This document shows, one piece after another, positions 55,571 through 64,000 of a DNA stretch of 64,000 nucleotides (position 1 is its first letter; each line of letters opens with the position of its first letter). The notes under the pieces are model-generated. The model had not been told where the DNA came from. It saw only the letters and a program-made list of their open reading frames with translations, and did not search any database. Source of the stretch: Pulicaria dysenterica (Eukaryota; Streptophyta; Magnoliopsida; Asterales; Asteraceae); the NCBI GenBank assembly GCA_947179395.2, contig OX359296.1, forward strand, positions 11,858,001 through 11,922,000. Reading direction: 5' to 3'. The position numbers and the translations under genes were made by a program.

Positions 55571-58500
55571 CTAGGGATTGAGCATACCCAATTCACTTAG
55601 CAAATACATAAACCTTTTCTCGTCAAGTGGTTTAGTAAAGATATCAGCTAATTGATCATCAGTGGAGATAAATTTAATGTCAACTTTACCTTTTTCCACG
55701 ATGTCCCTGATGAAGTGATGTCTAATCTCAATATGCTTGGTTCTTGAGTGGAAGACTGGATTATAAGTGATGGCTATTGCACTTTGGTTATCACAGAAGA
55801 TAGGAGTTTTCTTGAAACTCATGCCAAAATCTTAAAGCTGATGCTGCATCCATAGGATTTGAGCACAACAGCTTCCTCTCAGCTTCAGAAGTTGAAGTAG
55901 CCACTGAGTTCTGTTTCTTACTGGTCCTAACTAGCTTCCCTCCGAGCAATTGACATCCTCCAGTTGTTGATTTTCTATCTAACTTGCACCCAGCATAGTC
56001 AGCATCAGAAAAATCAACTAACTCAAATCCAGAGTCCTTTGGATACCAAAGTCCTAGATTTGGTGTACCTTTAAGGTACCTAAAGATCCTTTTCACAGCT
56101 TGAAGATGTGATTCTTTAGGATCTGCCTGATATCTTGCACAAACACATGTAGTAAACATGATATCAGGTCTACTAGCTGTCAAATAGAGTAATAAACCTA
56201 TCATACCTCTATAGGTAGACTGGCACAAAGACTTACCATCTGAGTCTTTACTCAGCTTGACAGCTGGTGACATGGGTGTTTTCATGGTTGAACTTGAATC
56301 AAAACCATATTTCTTTATCAAATCAAGAACATATTTGCTTTGATTGATGAATATTCCATCAGGCTTTTGTTGAATTTGTATACCCAGGAAATATGTCATC
56401 TCACCCATCATACTCATCTTGTACTTTTGTGACATTATTTTGGAGAACCATTCACACACATATTCGTTGGTAGAACCAAAGATAATATCATCCACATAGA
56501 TTTGTACAAGAATCACATGTCCTTTACTTTTTCTAGTAAAGAGTGTCTTATCTATACTAACTCTGGTGAAATCCATTGATAGTAGATAAGTGGACAGAGT
56601 ATCATACCAACCTCTTGGAGCTTGTTTAAGACCATACAAAGCCTTGTCCAACTTATAGACATAATGTGGAAACTTTGAACTTACAAAGCCAGGAGGTTGT
56701 TTCACATAGACTTCCTCCTGAAGTTTTCCATTGAGGAAAACACTCTTCACATCCATTTGATAGACTTTGAAGTCTTTATATGCTGCATACGCTAAGAACA
56801 GCCTTATAGCTTCAATCCTAGCAACAGGGGCAAAGGTCTCATCAAAATCGATTCCTTCTTCTTGCTTATACCCTTATGCTACCAGCCTGGCTTTGTTCCT
56901 AACTATCACTCCATCCTTGTCCATTTTATTTCTATAGACCCACTTAGTGCCTATAACTGTATGATCTTTGGGGCCAGGGACAAGGTTCCATACTTTGTTT
57001 CTCTCAAACTCATTTAATTCCTCTTGCATAGCTTCAATCCAATCTTCATCCTCTAAGGCTTCTTCAGTCTTCTTTGGTTCCATTTGAGATAGGAAACCAA
57101 AGTAAGCAGCATAGTTAGCTGTAGCCTTGGATCTGGTCATAACCTTTTCTTGGATATTTCCAATGACCTGATTTTGAGGATGATCTTTGAGGAATTTGAA
57201 TGTTGTAGTTGGAGAGTCTGGTTCAGAATCTGAGTGATGTTGAGAGCCCGGAGGTGAACTTATCTCCTCAGTCTCAAAAACAAAATTGTCAACCAACTGT
57301 TGATCACCAAGATCTTCAGTCTGAGTGACGTCAGCTCCAAAGGAATTGATGAACTCATCATCTTTCTCAGCTAGACAATTCTGTGGAGTTTGTGATGATT
57401 TCTTGGATGGACACACATCATCATCACTATCATCCCCTATGACATACATAGGATTTGATAAGTTGGTTTTGTTAGGCCTTTCAAGCTCACTCACACTAAC
57501 CAAGTCAGCTTGACTTTTATCAGCTTGATCAAAACTGTCTTCATCAAATTAGACATGAATTGATTCTTCTATGGCCTTTCTCCTTGTATTATATACTCTG
57601 TACGATTTGGAGATTGAGGAATAACCAACGAATATTCCAGGATCAGCTTTAGGTTCCAACTTATGGAGCTGATCTCTTTGATTCAGCACATAGCATTTTG
57701 AACCAAAGATATGGAAATAACCTATATTGGGCTTTCTAGACTTATACATCTCATATGAAGTCTTTCCATGTCTTTTGACAATGATTGACCTATTATGGGT
57801 ATAACAAGCTGTACTAACAGCTTCATCCCCGAAATAGAGTTTCAATCCTGCCTCACATAGCATTGTTCTAGCAGCCTCAATTAAGGTTCTATTACTCCTT
57901 TCAGCAACTCCATTTTGTTGTGGAGTTCTGACAGATGAGAAATTATGTAATATTCCTTTTTGTTCACAGAAGCTTTCAAGGGTAGAGTTTCTGAACTCAG
58001 TCCCATGATCACTTCTGAGTTGCTTTACAGACTTACCTTTCTGCAACTCTTCCTGTTTGATAAAACTAATTATCTCTAGGGCAGCCTCACTTTTGGCTTT
58101 AAGGAATATTACCCAGGTGAATCTTGAGAACTCATCTATTATCACCAGTGTGTACTTCTTGCCACTTAGGCTTGGAGTAATTATGTGTCCAAACAAATCC
58201 ATATGCAACATATGCAATGGGTCTGTTATTGAAAATTTTTGCTTTGATTTAAAGGACCCTTTATGGTGTTTCCCTTGTTCACAAGCTGAACACAATTTGT
58301 CTTTGACAAATGTGATCTTTGGTAATCCAGAGACTAACTCTTTATTGGATAACAAAATTTATATTTTTGAAATTCAAATGTGATATTCGTTTATGCCACA
58401 ACCAACTCAGCTTAGGAACAGATTGGGAATACAAGCAGGTTTTAGTATAGGGATCAGCAGAATTAAGATCAAGTAGATACACATCTCTTTCTCTTTTAGC

Positions 58501-58830
58501 TATTAATACAGGATTTCCCTTAGCATTATAAATTGTTCTTGCTTTCTTCCTAAAAGTAACAATATTGTCTTCATCACACAATTGATTGATACTAATCAGG
58601 TTGTTTTTGAGACCTTTGACATATGCAATTTTCTGAAAAGTGACCTTGTCAGCTTGCATCTTCCCATAGCCTTTAGTTCTTCCATGGGAGTTGTCTCCAA
58701 AAGTTACTTTAGGACCTTCATCTTCTTGGAAATCACTAAGAAGTCCTTTCCACCCGGTCATGTGCCTTGAGCATCCACTATCCAAGTACCATTTATTTGA
58801 ACCCTTCACATGATATAAAAACTAAACACA
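55571..58830 (-). pseudogene. Copia-C pol: protease, integrase, RT, RNase H (broken)
   Basis: Protease WYLDSGCSRHMTG (58809-58342); GAG-pre-integrase finger and integrase core (58355-57549; CSACEQGKHHKGSF, MDLFGHI, RSDHGTEFRN, TPQQNGVAERSNRTLIEAAR, with Phe-Gly where copias usually have Cys-Gly); linker and RT start (57503-56874; KVWNLVPGPKDHTVIGTKWV); RT core with IYVDDIIFGSTN and RNase H (56756-55791, 55822-55571; LIKKYGF, LGLWYPKDSGFELV, ADIFTKPL, LGMLNP). Breaks: frameshift near 58350, stop near 57540, stop near 56870, frameshift near 55800. Confidence 0.9.
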
Positions 58831-61370
58831 TTAGTTTTGTTTGGGAACCCACTTCTTGGTGGGTTCAGATGAGGAGCACTTAGCATCTTCATCTTGTTGA
58901 ACTATCTGTTCAGCTTGAGCAGGAGCTGGGTCCTGTGTGGGCTGATCAGTCTGTTCTTGTTCAGGCCTTGAGATTTCAGCATCACAGTCTTTAGCCTCAT
59001 GACCTCTACTTCTGCACTTATAGCATCTCCTTCTTCCAATGATTACAGGAGGTAGAGTGTCTAATAATCCTTGTGAGAACTTGCTCTCAGTCTTGGGATT
59101 ATATGTGGTGGATAACTTTTCAACTTTCTTTGTAAGTTGATTCACATGATGATCACTGACTTTGGACTTACCTTTGTCAGGTCTTTGTTTGTTATCCCTT
59201 TGTTTAGAAGTTTGACTAACATACTTCTTTTCCATGACCTTGGACTTACCTTTGTCATGGCTACTGGACTCACCAGTTTCAACAGGTTTGGACTTACCAT
59301 TGTTGATCTTCTTGGACTTACCAAGATCTACAACTTTGGACTTACCATTATTGTAATTTGACCTCTGACTTAAAGTGGTCTTCATATTCTTGTAACTTCT
59401 TTCTGACCCAGATAGAGAATGTTGTCTTTTGAAAGGATTTGGAATAAGCCTTTCTATGACTGAAGTTCTTTTAATAGGCTGAGTGCTTAATCTGTCCAGC
59501 ACAGACTTACCATGCTGTTTGGATGTTGAGCACTCATTTTCATGATCTTTAGCCTTTACAAACATATTGTATTTAATGTTTTGACCATGTTTCTTCTCTG
59601 AGGATAACTTCTGAGACTCAATCAGTTGTCTATCCTCCTAAGAGTCTGTACTTGCTATCTCATCGTCAGCTACATAAGCTGCAGTTTGATAGTCACCTCC
59701 AAGTACAGCTTTTACCTGTTTAGGAATTTGTTGGTTTATGCACTTTTCAGCAAGCTTTGATGACTTACACCAAGTCTCAGTGACCTTTTGAAATTGGTCA
59801 GCTTTGTCTTTAGCTTCCTAAAGTTCTTCACTTAGAAGTTTATTAATGTGTATTTGACATTCTAGATCACACTGTGCTTTCTTACCAACATCGATGAGAG
59901 ATTTGTTTTCCTTAATCTCATTCTTGAGTTTAGTTATCTCAGCTTTGAGGTCATTTTGAGACTTAAGGATGGTCTTGAAATCATTCAGCAGATAATCAAA
60001 AGCAAGACCCTTTTCTTCATCGGTGTAAGAGTTGAAATTACTAACCTTATACATGGAAGCAGGATCCCAATCACTGAGCTTGCTGTTCTCCTCAGCTTCC
60101 TTCATGTCAGCTTCAAAATTTGACTCGGACAAACCATAATCAACCTCATCTATTTTCAACTCTTCATCTTCTTGAGCCATCAGACATACATCATCATCTG
60201 AGGTAGATGATTCTGTATCCCAGGTTTCAGCATATAATCCTTTTGCACTGGGTTTGTCTTCTGTCTTTCCTTTCTTGAGCTGAGTATATTTCTTCTTGTA
60301 TTTGTTAGCTCTATAAGCATTCTTATCAACAACTGATGTTGATTCCACCTTCTTTGATCTGCACTCAGTAGCAATATGTCCCTTCTTCTGACAGTTGAAG
60401 CACACAGCATTCTTGGGATCAAAGGAACCCTTCCGTTTGCCGGGTCAGATCTTCCTCTTCCCCTTTGAGCTCTTCTCAAACGTCTGGCTAACATTGACAT
60501 TTGCTCAGTGATATTTTGAACATCATCAGTATCACCTGAGTCTGAGTCTGAGTAGTAAGCTTGAGATTCTGACTCAGTCTCAGATTCAACAACCAATGTC
60601 TTGGAACTTTTCTTCTTTTTCTGTGCAACATATGCAACTTCATTTTTATCCAGAGACTCCTTAAGTTGTTATTGAGAAGTTCTTTTGTGTTCAGTGATCT
60701 GTTCATGATTTAGCAAGAACCCATAAATGGACTGTAGGTTGTACACATGCAGTGTTCCTCCAGCCCTTAGTGCTGTAGTTACATCATTAAACTTTTCTGG
60801 TAACACATCCAGAAATTTCAGCACGAGTTCAGCCTCATCTTTATTTACACCTACACTTAGTAGGTCATTTATCAAGCAGTGAAACCTTGTGAACAAATAT
60901 GTCAAGGTTTCATTCTTCTTTGAAAAGAAGTTTTCATAAGATCTATTCAAGTGATTCTTCTTTTGCTGCTTGACCAGATCTGTGCCCTCATATGTAAAAC
61001 TCAGCGTATCCCAGATATCTTTTGCAGATTGACACCCAGTCACAGTACGCAAGATCTCATTAGTCACGGCATTTGCTAGAACACTTTTTGCCTAGTCATC
61101 CAGATTGTAGAATTTCCAATCTTCATCAGTCCAGGATGCAGCAGGCTTTCTTGTTTCCTTTTCAGTTTTGCCAGGAGACGTATCACTGACAGTAGCAGGA
61201 ATCTTGGGGATGATAGGTCCTTTTGTAATGACATCGAACATACGATTGTCAATGGACTTGAGGAATAGCATGGCTCTGAACTTCCACATAGGATAGTCAG
61301 ATCCATCAAATATGGGACAGCCTTTGGCAGACATCTGTGGAAAGTTTGAAGAATTGTTGCTTGTAGACAT
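58831..61370 (-). pseudogene. Copia-C gag, broken
   Basis: Starts at 61370 (MSTSNNSSNFPQMSAKGCPI); gag domain FDGSDYPMWKFRAMLFLKSI, TAG near 61092, then NEILRTVTGCQSAKDIWDTL to a stop near 60669, an acidic part with a frameshift around 60430, a CCHC knuckle CFNCQKKGHIATEC (about 60400), and a long coiled-coil-like and Lys/Ser-rich part with a second knuckle CYKCRSRGHEAKDC (about 59010) before KKWVPKQN, the lead-in to protease. Three or more lesions prevent a full product. Confidence 0.88.
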
Positions 61371-61412
61371 TGTAAACTTTCTCAGAATCTTGAACTTTCA
61401 ACTGATGAAATA

Positions 61413-61432
61413 GTTCAGCCTGCTCTGATAAC
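61413..61432 (-). other. Copia-C primer-binding site
   Basis: TGTTATCAGAGCAGGC on the minus strand, 3-4 bases inside the 5' LTR; it resembles the initiator-Met primer site with two or more changes. Confidence 0.65.
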
Positions 61433-61435
61433 AGT

Positions 61436-62589
61436 TGTTGGTCCCCTGATGAGAATAACAACAAGCAACAGGTGTGTAGAAGGGGGGTTGAATACACTTT
61501 CTACGGAAATTGAACAAATCAAAAAAAAGTGTTACACAAAGTAAATCAAACCACAATCGAATGCTTTGCTTTTCATTAATAAGAAGATGATTACAGACTC
61601 TATCAAGTAAGAAAATCTTGATATGTAAACACCTAATATAAATCTCTTAATCTTTCAAACTTAGCTATCTATAATCAACTTATGATTATAGATACTGACG
61701 ACTCTCTAAACAGGATTTACACAGATTGATAACTTACCAATATCACAACTAACGTGAGTATTCGAACACACGAATAGCTTGGCAATCTATGAATATCTTG
61801 ATCACGTTGAACTGACAAACAGTGATTCAAGAATCGTAACACATACGATGAGGTGAGGTTTTGGCTCTGCAACACTTAGTTGTTTTCGTATCTGAGTCGT
61901 ACCTCAAAACTTATCAGGAGATAAGTATTTATAATCCTGTTCCTACGGTTCCTAACAAACTGGACTAATCCTAATTTGCTAACTAACTATCGGATAACTC
62001 GGAATCTTGAATCTTGAATCTTCTTATCTTGAGTCTTCAATCTTCAATCTTGATTCTGAAGTCTTCTTATCCTTCCCGTAGATATAGAGAGTTAAAACAG
62101 AATTCAAAACACATTTAAATTCTCTTAAACTGACTTCTTCAGTCAGGCTGAGTTACTCAGCTTGAAACTCATCAAGTGGAGTTCTTCGAGAACAAACCCG
62201 AATTCAAACATGGACTAACATGTATAATTATTAACTCATCCTTAGAAGTCTAAAGAATTAACTAAAACATATTTAGTAATTCTATTGAGCTGACTCAGTC
62301 TTCACGCTGAGTCGCTCAGCTTGAAACTCATCAAGCTGAAACTCAATATATATATATATATCTTAGGTTACACACACAGCTTATCAAACATATTGATAAT
62401 CCTACTAAGATATAGTCTAAGCTGATCGAACATATGCTCAGCTTATATTCAGCTTATACTCAGTCCGAATCACTATAAGTGTTCAGTCTGACTAAGCTTC
62501 ATAATTATGTTTATTTTATATGTAGAACACATCTTACAAACTTAACTTTGTCTCATCAAATCTTAATTGATGAGATCATTTTCCCAACA
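61436..62589 (-). repeat. Copia-C 5' LTR
   Basis: 1154 bp, about 2% different from 50211-51357 by eye, including a (AT)3 expansion near 62347. Confidence 0.95.
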
Positions 62590-62594
62590 ACAAC

Positions 62595-63240
62595 TTTTTC
62601 AACTCAACAAAGTATGCCTTTAGATTATGATTACATATTTAACCTATAGTTGTTTCAGACACATACATGAAAACATGAAGTTGAGATGAAGGGGTCAAGA
62701 ATACAAGGTTTATTGTGGAAGGGTGCAACTGCATCAACAGTTTAACAATTTCACAAGGCAATGGATAAGGATATAGTAAGCCATGGGGTGATCAATGTGT
62801 GACGGATGTGAAGGATATGGTGTGCACATGCAGAAGATGGGAACATAATGGGATACCTTGCAAACATGCACCGGCAACAACTAGAACATGACCCTAAATG
62901 GGATACAAGTACGAAGACGTGAAGGTTGGGTTAATGTCATTTATAGGGTAAATTCATGGAAGAAGGTTTTTAGCTACAAGGTCAACCCAATCAATGGTAT
63001 GTCAATGTGGGCTAAGACTAATGTTCCAACCACACTTCTGTCACCAATACAATACACACCATAGAGAGACCAAATAAGAAAAGGGTCAGGGCAACAACTA
63101 AGGGGAGGATGCAAAAACCACGTTGTCAAAGAAAGGAGTTTCAATTACATGCACCAAATGTGGGGGTAAGGGGCACAACAAGAGGGGTTGCAAAGCACAA
63201 GGGAATACTTCTACTTCAAGATTAGTTGTGTTTAGTTAAT
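62595..63240 (+). pseudogene. MuDR-type (MULE) transposase relic, C-terminal part
   Basis: Continues the relic after Copia-C. A SWIM zinc finger CTCRRWEHNGIPCKHA (62823-62870), the conserved VNPINGMSMW segment (about 62979-63008), and a CCHC knuckle CTKCGGKGHNKRGC (63150-63191) occur in the order usual for plant MULE transposases. Stops and frameshifts separate them. The central DDE catalytic domain is missing between the repeat region and the SWIM finger, so it was deleted before or independently of Copia-C insertion. Ends at a TAA near 63238. Confidence 0.75.
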
Positions 63241-63631
63241 TTTATTTGTCTTTTGTTTTGTGTATCTTTGATAATAACAATTAAGTTTTTAACTCCTTTG
63301 GTTGTATGACATTTGATTTAGTTTCAATGGTATCCATGACAAATTTAATTTTTATTATGTTCTTGTACATCTAATCTATTTTTGACTTGGATGGATGTGT
63401 TCAATATTATGAATGATAGATAAACCGAAACTTGGATAACAAAGGTTGTTCAAATAACAAACTACCTTTCTTCATTCATTGATAATAAAGTGCTTACATG
63501 GACCATAACTTGCATAAACCAAAACACTAAAACACTAACACTTCAAGTAACATATCCAAAACACATCAAAATACACTAAAACCAAACTTTAACCATCAAC
63601 CCCACCTGCTTACTAAAATACCACTCGATCA
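63241..63631. other. AT-rich flank
   Basis: No gene seen. It could be the 3' UTR side of the minus-strand ORF at 63632-63946. Confidence 0.35.
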
Positions 63632-63946
63632 TCACAACGCATAAGTTGAAACTTCAACCATTACTGTATGAAGCCTCTGTGAGTGTTTGAAATACTCAAA
63701 GTCACCATTGATAGTCATATGATCATGGAAATTGTTGGGTCTTATTATATCATCATAGAGACGCATTTCCATCATATGCTCTATGTTATCCATCCTAAGA
63801 AAAACAACATGATAGTCTTGCAGGTCGTGCATCCTTACAAAGTCAGAGGTATAGTTTGTTAAGGAAAACAAAATGATTTTCAAACTCACAAACAAAACAA
63901 CAATGGTAAGACAAATAACTAACATGGTACACTTACCAATTTGCAA
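63632..63946 (-). CDS. Unrecognised short ORF with one hydrophobic segment
   Basis: 104 codons, unknown. The N-terminus has a strongly hydrophobic stretch (residues 7-30, CTMLVICLTIVVLFVSLKIILF), possibly a signal anchor, followed by a polar part rich in His, Met and Asp (MEMRLYDDIIRPNNFHDH, MTINGDFEYFKHSQ). I recognise no domain. It may be the last exon of a gene extending right of the window or a chance ORF; it is next to a transposon relic. Confidence 0.2.
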   Translation of the reverse strand: MQIGKCTMLVICLTIVVLFVSLKIILFSLTNYTSDFVRMHDLQDYHVVFLRMDNIEHMMEMRLYDDIIRPNNFHDHMTINGDFEYFKHSQRLHTVMVEVSTYAL

Positions 63947-64000
63947 AGCTTACCAACATGCTTCTGAAACTGGATGTAGAAATAAAAGTGGTTGTTTTTA

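Larger units (their letters stand above)
50211..62589 (-). mobile_element. Copia-C: full-length Sirevirus-type copia element
   Basis: 12,379 bp. LTRs 50211-51357 (1147 bp, 3') and 61436-62589 (1154 bp, 5') with ends TGTTGG...CCAACA and perfect TSD acaac (50206-50210, 62590-62594). Primer-site-like TTATCAGAGC lies 4 bases inside the 5' LTR, and the purine tract AATAGGGGGAGTT abuts the 3' LTR. Order gag (CCHC)-PR-IN-RT-RH-spacer-env-like ORF. By eye the LTRs differ at about 25 sites (about 2%). Coding parts have several stops and frameshifts. Long LTRs, large gag and the env-like ORF place it in the Sirevirus lineage. Confidence 0.93.

Overview
This is a plant nuclear genome window, most likely from a eudicot. 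It has AT-rich spacers, spliced introns with GT-AG borders, long (TA)n tracts and dense LTR retrotransposons; some repeat styles remind me of Asteraceae, but that is a guess. I found no bacterial, organellar, rRNA, tRNA or CRISPR feature. Almost all of the sequence is transposable elements or their debris. One host gene stands out.

Layout. (1) 1-29628: a large minus-strand Ty1/copia element of Sirevirus style (called Copia-1), with gag, protease, integrase, RT-RNase H and a downstream env-like ORF that runs off the left edge. It is split inside pol by a minus-strand Ty3/gypsy element (Gypsy-A, 7740-24283). Gypsy-A is itself split in its 3' LTR by a plus-strand gypsy element (Gypsy-B, 8664-16915). 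Both gypsy insertions show 5-bp target duplications, perfect for B and 4/5 for A. By eye, LTR divergence is about 0.6% for B and about 4% for A, which agrees with the nesting order. (2) 29629-35020: an LTR/LARD-like non-coding block with (TA)n tracts, a 5'-truncated plus-strand copia (Copia-D) split by a hAT-like MITE, and a 431-bp TRIM. (3) 35021-37700: (TA)n tracts, a long foldback element, a Helitron-like 3' end and gene flank. (4) 37727-47808, minus strand: a seven-exon receptor kinase with a GH18 chitinase-like ectodomain, of the tobacco CHRK1 type. The exons join in frame to 758 codons. Intron 3 carries a 4.1-kb copia element (Copia-E), intron 4 a 1.5-kb foldback/MULE-like element and intron 6 a SINE-like retroposon; each has target duplications and the exons are untouched. 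(5) 49.1-63.2 kb: a decayed plant MuDR-type (MULE) transposase on the plus strand. It contains a Tourist-like MITE and was split by a 12.4-kb minus-strand Sirevirus-type copia (Copia-C, 50211-62589) with 1.15-kb LTRs and a perfect TSD. (6) 63.2-64 kb: flank with one unrecognised short ORF.

How the parts relate. The retroelements are self-contained replication units (gag capsid, protease, integrase, RT-RNase H between LTRs), and all are broken here by stops, frameshifts, deletions or insertions. Gypsy-B comes closest to intact, with one frame interrupted by two amber codons. The receptor kinase would act at the plasma membrane: a secreted chitinase-like domain that has lost the catalytic acid, one membrane span and a complete RD kinase. 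I did not find a clearly new biological system. The most unusual signals are the palindrome arrays in the non-coding parts of the two Sirevirus-type elements, the basic nuclear-signal-like patches in their env-like ORFs, and the transposon-laden but reading-frame-intact chitinase-like receptor kinase.
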